Positions 8,570 through 17,756 are shown, counted from the stretch's first letter. The stretch: DNA of 64,000 bases from Anaerotruncus rubiinfantis (GCF_900078395.1 NZ_FKLA01000009.1:1688614-1752613), one strand, 5' to 3'. The notes: generated by a model not told the origin, from the letters alone. A program made the numbers and translations.

Positions 8570-10014
8570 TTCTGTATATTGAAAACCACACATTTGGTTA
8601 CGAGCTGCAGCGGGTGGCACAGATGTTTTTCCCAGGTGAGAAGGTCACGGTGAGCGAAGGCGCGCCGCCCGCGGACGACCGGGACAGCCTCTGTACACGG
8701 CTTGCGGACGGCCTGCTCTTGGCCGAATGCCGCCGGTGGGGGCTTTCGGAGTTTGATGACCTGTCGCCGGCCGACCAGCCTGCGGATATTGAACACAAGT
8801 TCGGCGTGCTGCTTTACCAGATCCTTTCGCGGGCGACCGGCATCCGGCCGCAATGGGGCGTTCTGACCGGCATCCGACCGGTGAAACTGTTCCTATCGCG
8901 GATGGACGCGGGCATGGACGAAAAAGCGCTGCGCCGTCATTTCATTGACGGCTGCCTTCTGAGCGAAGAACGTTTTTCGCTCGCGCGGGAAACCGCGCTG
9001 GCCGAGCGGCCGCTGCTCGCGCGTTCGACGCCGGACAGCTTTTCGCTTTACGTCTCGATCCCGTTCTGCCCGACCCGGTGCGCTTACTGTTCATTCGTGT
9101 CCCACACGGTGGAAAAGGCCGCGAAGCTGATACCAGATTATGTGGACCGGCTCTGTGAAGAGCTGATCCATACGGCAAAGATCGCTTCCGACCTGCATCT
9201 CAAGCTGCGCACTGTCTATTTCGGCGGCGGCACGCCGACGACCCTTTCCGCCGCGCAGCTTGGACGGGTCATGGGCGTGATCGCGGATCACTTCGACCTG
9301 CGGGAGCTTTGGGAATACACGGTGGAGGCCGGCCGGCCGGATACGATCGATGCGGACAAGCTCTCGGTCATCAAGGCGGCGGGCGCGGATCGAATTAGCA
9401 TCAACCCGCAGACTCTTTCGGATAAGGTGTTGGAGGCAATCGGCCGCAGACATTCCGCCGCCGAGGTGCGCGACGCCTTTGCGCTGGCGCGGAACTGTGG
9501 TTTTGACAATATCAACATGGATCTGATCGCGGGTTTGCCGTCTGATACGCCGGAAGGGTTCCGGGCAAGCCTCGACGGTGTGGCCGCGATGGAGCCGGAA
9601 AATGTCACAGTGCACACGCTGACTGTCAAACGCGCTGCGCGGCTGGCTTTTGAGGAGGCGAAAAGCGAGCTTATGCTTGTAGGCGGCATGGTGGATTATG
9701 CACGGCGAACGCTCGCGGCGGCAGGATATGGGCCGTATTACCTCTACCGGCAGACCGGGTCGCTTTCGAGCCTTGAAAACGTCGGGTACGCCAAGCCTGG
9801 CAGAGAAGGGCTCTACAATATCTATATCATGGACGAAACCCACACGGTCCTTGCGGTAGGGGCGGGTGCGTCGACCAAACTGCGCCATCCCATGACAGGG
9901 GAGATCGAGCGGATTTACAACTACAAATATCCCTATGAATACATCGCCCGGCCTGAAGCCGCGCGGGAACGCAAGGATCGGGTCCGCGCCTTTTATGGAC
10001 AGGGCGGGATCTGA
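8566..10014 (+). CDS. hemZ: HemZ, coproporphyrinogen-dehydrogenase-like radical SAM protein
   Basis: A 482-residue radical SAM protein. The Fe-S triad sits in PFCPTRCAYC (C168, C172, C175), after an N-terminal extension of about 160 residues typical of HemZ rather than HemN/HemW. The VYFGGGTPTTLS and INMDLIAGLPSDT motifs of the HemN superfamily follow. HemZ has been named an oxygen-independent coproporphyrinogen III oxidase, but true activity is uncertain for this branch and no other haem gene is nearby. Coupled to the MBL gene by a 4-base overlap. Confidence 0.85.
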   Translation: MILYIENHTFGYELQRVAQMFFPGEKVTVSEGAPPADDRDSLCTRLADGLLLAECRRWGLSEFDDLSPADQPADIEHKFGVLLYQILSRATGIRPQWGVLTGIRPVKLFLSRMDAGMDEKALRRHFIDGCLLSEERFSLARETALAERPLLARSTPDSFSLYVSIPFCPTRCAYCSFVSHTVEKAAKLIPDYVDRLCEELIHTAKIASDLHLKLRTVYFGGGTPTTLSAAQLGRVMGVIADHFDLRELWEYTVEAGRPDTIDADKLSVIKAAGADRISINPQTLSDKVLEAIGRRHSAAEVRDAFALARNCGFDNINMDLIAGLPSDTPEGFRASLDGVAAMEPENVTVHTLTVKRAARLAFEEAKSELMLVGGMVDYARRTLAAAGYGPYYLYRQTGSLSSLENVGYAKPGREGLYNIYIMDETHTVLAVGAGASTKLRHPMTGEIERIYNYKYPYEYIARPEAARERKDRVRAFYGQGGI

Positions 10015-10058
10015 CAGGATCTGTGATAAAAGTTTACATTTTGCAGGTCATCGGTCCC

Positions 10059-10087
10059 TTGTATTGGCAGATGCGGTAGGGTATAAT
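10059..10087 (+). promoter_or_regulatory. Sigma-A promoter for the zinc-ribbon gene at 10120
   Basis: TTGTAT (10059-10064), 17 bases, a perfect TATAAT (10082-10087), 32 bases before the start codon. Confidence 0.75.
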
Positions 10088-10119
10088 GTAACTAGAAAAA
10101 TAATGGGAGGTCAACATAG

Positions 10120-10563
10120 ATGAGCGGATTTGACGAACTGTTTTTGAAAGCGAAAGAACTAGCCAATGTGGCCGGAAACAAGGCGCAGGAACTGACCGAA
10201 CTGGCAAAGCTGCGGATGCAGGCCACCCAGCTCAAGTCGGATATTGACGCGAATTACCTGAAGCTCGGTGAAATTATCTATGAGCTCAATAAGGCGGGTG
10301 CGGAGAATGAGGAACTGATCGAGATGTGCATTGCGGAAATCACTGCGCAGCTTGAGGAACTCGAGGCGCTCAACGCAAAGATCGATGAGATGAAAAACGT
10401 TGTAAAATGTCCGAACTGCATGGCGGCAAATCCGATTGGCGCGATTTACTGCGCGCGGTGCGGCGCGGCCCTGAAGACGGAAGAGAAGGCGGAGGAGCCT
10501 GCCCAAGAGGAACAGCCCGCTCCGAAAACAGATGCGCAGGATACGTCCGGCGCGGAGGAATAA
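10120..10563 (+). CDS. Coiled-coil zinc-ribbon protein, unknown function
   Basis: 147 residues with GGGAGGT before the ATG. Residues 1-90 are a charged amphipathic helix/coiled coil; residues about 92-112 form a zinc ribbon (CPNCMAANPIGAIYCARCG); the end is an acidic Glu/Ala/Pro tail. It has no membrane segment. The layout resembles the protein at 59936-60634 (helical N-terminus about 90 residues long followed by zinc ribbons), so the two are likely paralogues. Monocistronic between its own promoter and terminator. Confidence 0.8.
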   Translation: MSGFDELFLKAKELANVAGNKAQELTELAKLRMQATQLKSDIDANYLKLGEIIYELNKAGAENEELIEMCIAEITAQLEELEALNAKIDEMKNVVKCPNCMAANPIGAIYCARCGAALKTEEKAEEPAQEEQPAPKTDAQDTSGAEE

Positions 10564-10581
10564 ACCGCGGTTTGAAAAGCG

Positions 10582-10615
10582 AAAAAGGCTTCGTCCCATG
10601 GGACGAAGCCTTTTT
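10582..10615. terminator. Bidirectional terminator
   Basis: AAAAAGGCTTCGTCC pairs with GGACGAAGCCTTTTT around a short loop, between convergent genes. Confidence 0.9.
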
Positions 10616-10618
10616 GTA

Positions 10619-11074
10619 TCAAAGAAAGTGTAAAACCTGCTCCCGCATAAAATCGATTAAATCGTCGGCATCCTGTTTTGATGGGCGTCCTTTTGCAATG
10701 CCGCCAATCAGCTTCCACGGCCCGAAGGTATCGTACCCCTTACATTGGAAGATCCCCAGGACCTGCAATCCCTTTTCACGCAGAGCCGCTTCAAATTTTG
10801 CGGCATATTTTTTCCCGCCGCTCCCGCTCGTATAGGCAAGGAAGGTTTTGGGGGGAAGAAACGGGTTTTGCGCCAGATAGGCATCGAGCGATTTATGGAA
10901 AGCGGACATGTAAATGCCGGATGCGAACCCGACTGCTTTGTAATGGGACAGATCCAGCGGGCAGTCCTGCGCGGCGTCATAGAGGTCGATTTCGAGCATC
11001 TGCGCGGCTTTTTCCAGCAGCTTTTTGGTGTTTCCGTGGTGGATCGATGCATAGACGATTGCAATATCAGCCAT
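10619..11074 (-). CDS. Flavodoxin-family protein
   Basis: 151 residues starting MADIAIVYAS; the FMN phosphate-binding loop SIHHGNTKK and a later TSGSGG segment match flavodoxin-like proteins. The ATG at 11074 is chosen because GGAGG lies just ahead; the longer frame upstream is Pro/Arg-rich and has no ribosome site. Probably a soluble FMN electron carrier or a flavodoxin-like oxidase; the C-terminal half (KGYDTFGPWKLIGGIAKGRP) is typical of small clostridial flavodoxin-family proteins. Confidence 0.8.
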   Translation of the reverse strand: MADIAIVYASIHHGNTKKLLEKAAQMLEIDLYDAAQDCPLDLSHYKAVGFASGIYMSAFHKSLDAYLAQNPFLPPKTFLAYTSGSGGKKYAAKFEAALREKGLQVLGIFQCKGYDTFGPWKLIGGIAKGRPSKQDADDLIDFMREQVLHFL

Positions 11075-11284
11075 TTTTTCCTCCAGATCCGGATCTTCCG
11101 GCGGCATATTTGGGGTGCGGGATGGACGGGGCCAGGCCGGCGCCCTGCGGCTATGATACCACACCGTCCGCCGGTTTGCAAGGCAGGCCCCCTGGTGCGC
11201 GGAGCTTTCTGGAAAACAGTTTCTTTTTCTATGCGGCTATGTTATAATATATTGCCACTTATAGAAAAGAGGATTGGAAAAGGA

Positions 11285-12664
11285 ATGGAAGAGAGAAAAG
11301 AAAATAAGATGGGTGTCATGCCGGTCGGGCCTCTGCTGCTGAGCATGTCGCTGCCGATTATCGGTTCGATGCTGGTGCAGGCGCTTTATAACGTTGTCGA
11401 CAGCGTCTTTGTGGCGCAGATCAGCGAAAACGCACTGACTGCTGTTTCGTTGGCGTTTCCGGTGCAGAACCTGATCATTGCGGTGGCGGTCGGCACAGGT
11501 GTTGGGATCAACTCGCTCCTGTCCCGCAAGCTGGGTGAACGAAATTTTGCCGATGCAAACGCCACCGCGGAAAATGGTCTGCTGCTCGGATTGCTCAGCG
11601 GGCTGGTTTTTGCGGTGGCGGGACTGCTCTTTGCCGAGCCCTTTTTCCGCATGTTTACCGACAATGCGGAGATCGTTTCGATGGGAGCCGATTATCTGAC
11701 CGTCTGCACGGTGATGTCGTTCGGCGTGTTTATGCAGTTTGCAGTGGAACGTATTATGCAGGCCACCGGCAATACGATTTTTTATATGCTCACCCAGGGC
11801 GGCGGTGCGATCACCAATATCATCCTGGACCCGATTTTTATTTTCGGGCTCTGCGGTATGCCGAAAATGGGGGTAAAAGGCGCCGCGATCGCGACGGTGG
11901 CGGGCCAGATCTTTGGGATGGCGCTGGGGCTTGTGCTGAATCATTTCTACAACCGGGAGATCAGGCTTGACTTCCGGCATTTTCGCCCAAGCGCGCGGAT
12001 TATTGGGGAAATCTACAAGGTTGGCGTCCCTTCGATCATCATGCAGTCGATCGCGACGGTGATGACAATTGGGATGAATAAGATCCTCATTCCGTTCACC
12101 GAAACCGCCGCTGCGGTTTTCGGTGTCTATTTCAAACTGCAGAGCTTTGTTTTTATGCCGATTTTTGGACTTAACAATGGCCTTATCCCGATTGTGGCGT
12201 ATAATTTTGGGGCGCGCAAAAGGGATCGGATCACAGCGGCCGTCAAACACGGGCTTTGCTATTCGACCTGCATCATGGCAGTGGGGACGGTGATATTCCA
12301 GATTTTTCCTAGGCCGCTTCTCCAGATTTTCAATGCATCCCCGGCGATGCTCCAGATCGGCGTTACAGCGCTTCGGATCATCAGCATCAGCTTTCTGGGC
12401 GCGGGAATCAGCATTGTCTTTTCCTCGGTGTTCCAAGCGGTTGGAAACGGGATGTTCAGCCTGCTCATGTCGGTGACGCGGCAGTTGGTCGTCATCTTGC
12501 CGGTAGCGTGGCTGATGGCAAAATGGATTGGGCTGGACGGCGTGTGGATCGCCTTTCCAGTCGCGGAGATCGCTTCACTTTTGATGGCGCTTGCCATGTA
12601 CCGTTCGCTTTACAATAACCGGATTCGTGACCTTGTTCCGCTGGAAGAAACCGGCTGGGTCTAA
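11285..12664 (+). CDS. MATE-family efflux transporter
   Basis: 459 residues with twelve predicted membrane segments, the size of MATE cation antiporters that export drugs or organic cations. The first helix region ALYNVVDSVFVAQ is the family signature and is repeated in degenerate form in the second half. The frame is open further upstream, but the ATG at 11285 directly precedes conserved sequence and has AGAGG upstream. A TATAAT at 11243-11248 may be its -10. The substrate is unknown. Confidence 0.9.
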   Translation: MEERKENKMGVMPVGPLLLSMSLPIIGSMLVQALYNVVDSVFVAQISENALTAVSLAFPVQNLIIAVAVGTGVGINSLLSRKLGERNFADANATAENGLLLGLLSGLVFAVAGLLFAEPFFRMFTDNAEIVSMGADYLTVCTVMSFGVFMQFAVERIMQATGNTIFYMLTQGGGAITNIILDPIFIFGLCGMPKMGVKGAAIATVAGQIFGMALGLVLNHFYNREIRLDFRHFRPSARIIGEIYKVGVPSIIMQSIATVMTIGMNKILIPFTETAAAVFGVYFKLQSFVFMPIFGLNNGLIPIVAYNFGARKRDRITAAVKHGLCYSTCIMAVGTVIFQIFPRPLLQIFNASPAMLQIGVTALRIISISFLGAGISIVFSSVFQAVGNGMFSLLMSVTRQLVVILPVAWLMAKWIGLDGVWIAFPVAEIASLLMALAMYRSLYNNRIRDLVPLEETGWV

Positions 12665-12682
12665 AACGGTTCCAAAACATAG

Positions 12683-12716
12683 AAAAGTGCGCTTATTTTT
12701 AAGCGCACTTTTTTTG
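12683..12716. terminator. Bidirectional terminator
   Basis: AAAAGTGCGCTTA pairs with TAAGCGCACTTTT around TTTT, with a long T run, between convergent MATE and mtnN genes. Confidence 0.9.
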
Positions 12717-13394
12717 TCAGATCCGTTCAATCAGGGCAAGGGTGAGCTTTGCACAACGTTTGGCGGCATGTCCGACAAAGGTGTCATAATCCATATCCCC
12801 CTGGTCGTCCGCGCCGTCCGAAATGCACCGTACGATTGCAAACGGCACCTCGTTTAGATAGCAGACATGTCCCACCGCGCAGCCTTCCATTTCGATTGCG
12901 TCCGCGCTGGTCGCGGAAAAGATCCGATCCTTCACGGCGGAATCGGTGACAAACTGGTCCCCGGAGGTGATCCGTCCGGTGATGCAGGGGATCTGCTGTC
13001 CGGCGCAAATTTCCTGAACGAGCGCCTGCAAGCGTTTGTCCGCCTTGAAACGTCCGCAGCGCGGGAAATAATTTTCGAGCAGCCGTTCTTCCAGATCGTG
13101 ATAAACAAGTTCGTCCGCAACCACGATGTCGAGGATATGCAGCCGTCCGGAAAGCGCGCCCGCTACGCCGCTGTTGAGAAAGTAGTCGGGCCGGTATCCG
13201 GAGATGATCGCCTGCGTGCAGGCAGCGGCGTTTACCTTGCCCACGCCGCACAGGGAGGCGACCACCCGTTTTCCGCCATATTCCGCCACATAGAAAGTGA
13301 AACGCCCGGAGGTTTCGGTCTTCCCATGGGAGCAGGCCTGCTTGATGAGATCAAATTCGCTGTCCATTGCACAGATAATGCCGATTGTAACCAT
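12717..13394 (-). CDS. mtnN: 5'-methylthioadenosine/S-adenosylhomocysteine nucleosidase
   Basis: 225 residues, matching the family length. It cleaves MTA and SAH to adenine and the thioribose/ribosyl product in methyl-cycle salvage. Visible motifs are GIICAMDSEF at the N-terminus, NSGVAGAL, the DAIEMEGCAVGHVCY purine-binding/catalytic segment and ISDGAD with the catalytic Asp. The ATG at 13394 has GAAGGA upstream; the TTG six codons earlier lies in that ribosome site and is unlikely. Confidence 0.93.
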   Translation of the reverse strand: MVTIGIICAMDSEFDLIKQACSHGKTETSGRFTFYVAEYGGKRVVASLCGVGKVNAAACTQAIISGYRPDYFLNSGVAGALSGRLHILDIVVADELVYHDLEERLLENYFPRCGRFKADKRLQALVQEICAGQQIPCITGRITSGDQFVTDSAVKDRIFSATSADAIEMEGCAVGHVCYLNEVPFAIVRCISDGADDQGDMDYDTFVGHAAKRCAKLTLALIERI

Positions 13395-13516
13395 GTTTTT
13401 GCATCCTTCCAATTGTTCAGTGGTATCATTTTAACCGATCAAGCCGGGGAATGCAATCATAATTGCCGCTGTGCGTTCATAAAGCTATATTATCTTTTTC
13501 AGGCGGAGGGAAACGG

Positions 13517-15259
13517 ATGAACCAGCAGCACAAACAGGGCTATCTGTACGGCACCATGGTGCTGGCGGCGGGAACGATGACTGTCAAAGTGATCGGGGTA
13601 CTGTTCAAGATCCCGCTGACCAATATCCTCGGCGGTGTGGGCATGAGCTATTTCAATGTTGCTTATGACCTCTATTATCCGCTTTATGCGCTGTTTGTGT
13701 CGGGCGTACCGGTAGCGGTTTCAAAGCTTGTGAGCGAGAGCATCGCTTGCGGGCGTGCGCGGGACGCGCGCAGGCTCCTGCGTGTTTCCGCAACCGTATT
13801 TGTCTCAATTGGGAGCTGCGGAACAATCCTGATGTTTGTTGGGGCGCGCTGGTTTGCCGGCCTGGTTGACAACCCGGACGCCTGTTATGCCATCTGGATG
13901 CTTGCGCCCGCACTTTTTTTTGGCTGTGTGATGGCGGCTTTCCGAGGCTACTGGCAGGGGCTGCAGGACATGGTCCCGACCGCGGTCTCGCAGATTGTGG
14001 AAGCGGTGGCCAAGCTTATTTTTGGGCTGGCGCTGGCCTATCTGATCACCCTGGCCGGGATGCGTGAATTCGCACGGGCAGGGACGGTGTTCGGGACGGC
14101 CTGCCCATCGTCGGAGCAAGCGCAGCTCGCGGTGCTGCCGTTTGCGGCGGCGGGAGCGATCCTTGGCGTAACCCTCAGCACGGTTTGCGGCGCGCTTTAT
14201 ATGGTGGCGCGCCACAAACTGGGAAAGGTGGGAATCAGCAGCGGCCAGTGGCGGGCCGCGCCGCACAGTTCCCCGGCCGGGACGCTGGTGCGGCGGCTGC
14301 TGGCAATCGCCCTGCCGGTCTGTGTGGCATCGGTCATTGCGAATCTAACCACATTCATCGATCTTATCTCGGTTATGAACCAACTGAACGAAGCGATTGC
14401 GGAAAACGCCCCGCTCATCACCGGGATGTATGCGGGAGCGATCCCGGAAGGGGTGGGGCTCGATAAGCTCGGCTCCTACCTCTACGGCTGCTATTCCGGC
14501 CTTGCGGTTCCGATTTATAATCTGGTGCCGTCGCTGACCACGACGATCGGAGTGAGCCTGCTTCCGGCGGTTTCGGCGGCATGGGCCTCCCGCGACCGTG
14601 TCCGCCTGACCCGCAACGTTTCCTCCGCTCTGCGCATCGCGTCGCTGATCGCGATGCCCGCGGGTTTTGGCATCTGCGCGCTGGCGGAACCAATCATGCA
14701 CCTGCTCTATTTTACAAAACCGATGGAGGTTGCCGTGATCGCGCCCGCACTGCGCGTCATGGGGATCAGCGCGATCTTTGTGGCGCTTTCGCTGCCGGTC
14801 AACGCGATCCTACAGGCGCTCGGCCATGCGGATCTGCCGGTGAAGCTGCTTTTTATCGGCGGGCTTCTCAAGCTTGCAATGAATTATCTGCTGGTGCCGG
14901 TTCCGCAGCTCAATATTCAGGCAGCGCCGATTGGAACACTGGGGTGTTACGCATTTGTTCTGCTGGTGAGCCTGTGGGTGCTCATCCGGACAACCGATGT
15001 TGAAATCCCGGTAATCGGGGTATTTGGCAAGCCGCTTTTTGCCGGAATTTTGTGTGGAATTGCGGCAAAATTAAGCTGGGAAATGTTGGCAAGTTTGCTT
15101 CCGGAGCGGCTTTCGACGCTGGTTTCCATCGGAATTGGGGGCATTGTGTACCTATTTATCATATTATTCACAAAAACATTGACAAAAGTCGATTTTTTAA
15201 TGGTGCCGGGCGCAGAAAAGTTTGCGAAGCTACTTGAAAAGCTGTCCCTTTTAGGGTAG
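13517..15259 (+). CDS. spoVB: SpoVB-like polysaccharide flippase (MVF superfamily)
   Basis: 580 residues with about 14 membrane segments; MVF/MOP-superfamily lipid-linked oligosaccharide flippase. The start region (GTMVLAAGTMTVKVIGVLFKIPLTN is the family opening) matches stage V sporulation protein B and its paralogues YabM/YkvU, which export cell-wall or spore-cortex precursors. The ATG has GGCGGAGGG upstream. Only 47 bases separate it from mazG, in the same neighbourhood as yabP, yabQ and divIC, which mirrors the Bacillus order spoVT-yabM-mazG-yabO-yabP-yabQ-divIC. Confidence 0.88.
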   Translation: MNQQHKQGYLYGTMVLAAGTMTVKVIGVLFKIPLTNILGGVGMSYFNVAYDLYYPLYALFVSGVPVAVSKLVSESIACGRARDARRLLRVSATVFVSIGSCGTILMFVGARWFAGLVDNPDACYAIWMLAPALFFGCVMAAFRGYWQGLQDMVPTAVSQIVEAVAKLIFGLALAYLITLAGMREFARAGTVFGTACPSSEQAQLAVLPFAAAGAILGVTLSTVCGALYMVARHKLGKVGISSGQWRAAPHSSPAGTLVRRLLAIALPVCVASVIANLTTFIDLISVMNQLNEAIAENAPLITGMYAGAIPEGVGLDKLGSYLYGCYSGLAVPIYNLVPSLTTTIGVSLLPAVSAAWASRDRVRLTRNVSSALRIASLIAMPAGFGICALAEPIMHLLYFTKPMEVAVIAPALRVMGISAIFVALSLPVNAILQALGHADLPVKLLFIGGLLKLAMNYLLVPVPQLNIQAAPIGTLGCYAFVLLVSLWVLIRTTDVEIPVIGVFGKPLFAGILCGIAAKLSWEMLASLLPERLSTLVSIGIGGIVYLFIILFTKTLTKVDFLMVPGAEKFAKLLEKLSLLG

Positions 15260-15262
15260 AAT
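15234..15262 (+). promoter_or_regulatory. Sigma-A promoter for mazG inside the spoVB end
   Basis: TTGAAA (15234-15239), 17 bases, TAGAAT (15257-15262), overlapping the last codons of the flippase gene. Confidence 0.55.
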
Positions 15263-15306
15263 ACTAATCGTAGCTGTAAAAGCGGCTGGGAAAGGACTTT
15301 GAGCGG

Positions 15307-16146
15307 ATGCCAGTGGATTTTCAGAAGAAAACTTCGTATGATATAAACGACCTCGTTGCAATCATGAAGCTGCTGCGTTCGAAAGACGGGTGTCCCTGGG
15401 ATGCAAAGCAGGATCACCACACCATCCGCAAGAACTTCCTGGAGGAAACCTACGAGGTTTTGGAAGCGATCGACACGCAGGACGCGGAGCTGCTCAAAGA
15501 GGAACTCGGGGACGTGCTCCTGCAGATTGTGTTTCATTCCCGCATTGAGGAGGAAGCTGGCCGTTTTGCGTTTGACGATGTCTGTGACGGAATCTGTAAA
15601 AAGCTGATCCTGCGTCATCCGCATGTGTTCGGTGAAACGCGGGTTTCCGGGACCGACGAAGTCCTCACAAACTGGGACAAGATCAAGGAAGCGTCAAAAG
15701 GGCAGACCACGGCGGCAGAAACGCTGCGGAGCGTTCCAGCGGTATTCCCGGCGCTGATGCGCAGTGAAAAGGTACAGCATCGCGCGGCAAAGGCGGGGTT
15801 CGATTATCCGGATACCGGTTGGACGATACGGGTTTTGGAAAGCGAGATCGCGGAGCTTAAGGAGGCGGTCGCACAGGGGAATCAGGCGCATATCGACGAA
15901 GAGCTGGGAGACCTCTTGTTCGCGGCGGTGAATGTGGCAAGGTTCGTGGGCAGCGATCCGGAGGACGCGCTCGCAAAATCCTGCGACAAGTTTATCGGGC
16001 GGTTTGAGCGGGTGGAAAAGCTGGCGAAAGAACGCGGCGTGGATATGAAGGCTTCGTCCATCGAAATACTGGACGGGCTCTGGAAGGACGCCAAAAACAA
16101 TAAGGACGTATTATCACAGGCAAAATTGTCTGAAGATATAAATTAA
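15307..16146 (+). CDS. mazG: Nucleoside triphosphate pyrophosphohydrolase MazG
   Basis: 279 residues with two MazG domains: the first has CPWDAKQDHHTIRKNFLEET and EELGDVLLQIVFH; the second has EIAELKEA and EELGDLLFAAVN, the ExxE and ExxD metal sites. It hydrolyses (d)NTPs to monophosphates and pyrophosphate, a housecleaning role. It lies directly upstream of HU. Confidence 0.93.
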   Translation: MPVDFQKKTSYDINDLVAIMKLLRSKDGCPWDAKQDHHTIRKNFLEETYEVLEAIDTQDAELLKEELGDVLLQIVFHSRIEEEAGRFAFDDVCDGICKKLILRHPHVFGETRVSGTDEVLTNWDKIKEASKGQTTAAETLRSVPAVFPALMRSEKVQHRAAKAGFDYPDTGWTIRVLESEIAELKEAVAQGNQAHIDEELGDLLFAAVNVARFVGSDPEDALAKSCDKFIGRFERVEKLAKERGVDMKASSIEILDGLWKDAKNNKDVLSQAKLSEDIN

Positions 16147-16170
16147 AATTATATAACGGAGGTCATTAAT

Positions 16171-16449
16171 ATGACAAAAGCAGAGCTTATCAATGCGGTT
16201 GCAGAGAAATCCGGGCTTTCCAAGAAGGATAGCGAGAAGGCAGTCGGCGCGGTTGTAGACGCGATCACCGATGCGCTCAAAGCCGGTGAGAAGGTCGCAC
16301 TGGTCGGTTTCGGCACCTTCGAGACCAAGAACCGCAACGAGAGAAAGGGCATCAACCCGATCACCAAAGAGGAGATCACCATCGCTGCTGCGACTGTTCC
16401 TTCCTTTAAGGCTGGTAAGGCTCTGAAAGACGCCGTTGCTGGTAAATAA
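16171..16449 (+). CDS. hup: DNA-binding protein HU
   Basis: 92 residues; the opening MTKAELINAVAEKSG, the GFGTFE core and the beta-arm RKGINPITKEEI are classic HU. Nucleoid-compacting homodimer. A GGAGGTC site precedes the start, and it is placed between mazG and rqcP as in several Clostridia. Confidence 0.97.
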   Translation: MTKAELINAVAEKSGLSKKDSEKAVGAVVDAITDALKAGEKVALVGFGTFETKNRNERKGINPITKEEITIAAATVPSFKAGKALKDAVAGK

Positions 16450-16469
16450 AAACATTTATTTGGGAAAAA

Positions 16470-16510
16470 GGGACCTGCCGTATCAAAGATGCGGCGGGGT
16501 TTTTTTTTTG
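16470..16510 (+). terminator. Terminator after hup
   Basis: ACCTGCCG pairs (one G-T) with CGGCGGGG, followed by ten T residues. Confidence 0.85.
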
Positions 16511-16521
16511 AAGGAGGCCCT

Positions 16522-16764
16522 ATGAGGCTTGATAAATATCTCAAAGTAACCCGCCTGATCAAACGCCGCACAGTTGCGAACGAGGCGTGCGACGCGGGCC
16601 GGATCGTGGTGAACGGCAAGGTTGCCCGTGCGTCCTACGACGTGAAGGAGGGCGACCTCATCGAAATCAATCTCGGACAGCGACCGCTCAAGGTCAAGGT
16701 GGTCAAGGTGAGCGAATACGCCACCAAAGATACCGCTGCCGAAGGGTACACGGTTGTGGAATAG
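16522..16764 (+). CDS. rqcP: S4-domain RNA-binding protein RqcP (YabO-like)
   Basis: 80 residues consisting of one S4 domain (MRLDKYLKVTRLIKRRTVA, then GRIVVNGKVA). The Bacillus homologue YabO/RqcP works with RqcH and tRNA-Ala in ribosome-associated quality control, adding poly-alanine tails to stalled chains. AAGGAGG lies 4 bases before the ATG. The position ahead of yabP supports the YabO assignment. Confidence 0.9.
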   Translation: MRLDKYLKVTRLIKRRTVANEACDAGRIVVNGKVARASYDVKEGDLIEINLGQRPLKVKVVKVSEYATKDTAAEGYTVVE

Positions 16765-16774
16765 ATCTGAACGC

Positions 16775-16804
16775 AAAGCCGCCGGCATCTGCCGGCGGCT
16801 TTTT
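16775..16804 (+). terminator. Terminator after rqcP
   Basis: AAAGCCGCCGGC and GCCGGCGGCTTT form a perfect stem around ATCT, followed by T residues. Confidence 0.92.
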
Positions 16805-16825
16805 CCATGGGATTGTCCCGCGGGC

Positions 16826-16855
16826 GGTATATGCGGCGCGGCGCGCGCATAAATA
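16826..16855 (+). promoter_or_regulatory. Possible sigma-E sporulation promoter for yabP
   Basis: GGTATAT (16826-16832) and CATAAATA (16848-16855) are 15 bases apart and resemble the mother-cell sigma-E pattern rather than sigma-A. The gene behind it is a sporulation gene that is sigma-E-dependent in Bacillus. The stretch between is almost pure GC. Confidence 0.4.
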
Positions 16856-16886
16856 TTAGGGAATATCGTTATGGGAGGAAGCGGAC

Positions 16887-17168
16887 ATGGCGGAAGAGAA
16901 AAAAATTCCAACGCAGCACAATATCATTATGGAAGGCCGCAAGCGGCTTACCATTTCGGGCGTCACCGATATCGACAGCTTTGATGAACAGACGGTGGTC
17001 CTGTTTGTCGAGACCGGGGAACTGGAAATCCGCGGAGAAGGGCTGCACATCAACCGGATCGATGTGGACACCGGAGAACTCAACCTGGAAAGCGAACGGA
17101 TCGACGCGCTCAGCTATGCGGACAATCATCCGGTACGGGGTGGTATTTTCGGCAAATTATTCCGGTAA
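16887..17168 (+). CDS. yabP: Sporulation protein YabP
   Basis: 93 residues with the YabP fold opening (QHNIIMEGRKRLTISGVTDI) and GELEIRGEGLHI. Needed for spore formation in Bacillus, where it is made in the mother cell; the biochemical role is unknown. First gene of a yabP-yabQ-divIC-S1 run. Confidence 0.93.
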   Translation: MAEEKKIPTQHNIIMEGRKRLTISGVTDIDSFDEQTVVLFVETGELEIRGEGLHINRIDVDTGELNLESERIDALSYADNHPVRGGIFGKLFR

Positions 17169-17207
17169 AGCGTGGTATGATCGATTTCACGAGAGGAAGG
17201 GGATCGA

Positions 17208-17741
17208 ATGGAGATCACGATTGCCGGACAGACCTGGATGTTCCTGTCATCGATCGTGCTGGGGGCGCTTTTGGGCGTGTGCTATGATATCTTCCGGATC
17301 ATCCGGATCGCGGTCTATAACCCGCCCGCCGTGGTGGTGGCGGAGGATGTGCTGTTTGCAGGCATCTGCACGGCGTCCACCTTTTTGTTTTTCATCATGA
17401 TGGACTGCGGACAGATCCGGATGTTTGTCCTGATCGGGGAAGTTGTTGGTTTCACACTTTATTACTGCACGGTCGGTGCATTCATCATTGGGGTCAGCCG
17501 CAGGATCATTGCAGGCGTCAAATGGGTATTCCAGACCATCTGGCGGCTGTTGATCGCACCGGTTTGGCGCCTGGTAGAAAGAATTGGAAGATTTTCAGGT
17601 AGAATCATGAAGAATTTGGCAAATTGGCTAAAAAACAAAGCGAAAAATTCCAGGATGCACTTGAAAAAGCACAGCAGTTTATTGTATAATCTAAGAAAGC
17701 CGCCGAAATGGAAGCGGCAAAGGAAAAAGGTTGAGGGGTAG
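17208..17741 (+). CDS. yabQ: Spore cortex biosynthesis protein YabQ
   Basis: 177 residues with three or four membrane segments in the first 100 residues, including FLSSIVLGALLGVCYDIFRI, which is the family signature, and a long basic cytosolic tail. In Bacillus it sits in the outer forespore membrane and is needed for cortex. The tail is longer and more basic than usual. GAGAGGAAGGGG stands before the ATG. Confidence 0.9.
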   Translation: MEITIAGQTWMFLSSIVLGALLGVCYDIFRIIRIAVYNPPAVVVAEDVLFAGICTASTFLFFIMMDCGQIRMFVLIGEVVGFTLYYCTVGAFIIGVSRRIIAGVKWVFQTIWRLLIAPVWRLVERIGRFSGRIMKNLANWLKNKAKNSRMHLKKHSSLLYNLRKPPKWKRQRKKVEG

Positions 17742-17756
17742 GGCAAAAAGCAGGAT

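Noticed and set aside
11237..12436. 399-codon minus-strand ORF
   Set aside because: Antisense to the MATE transporter and without start signals.
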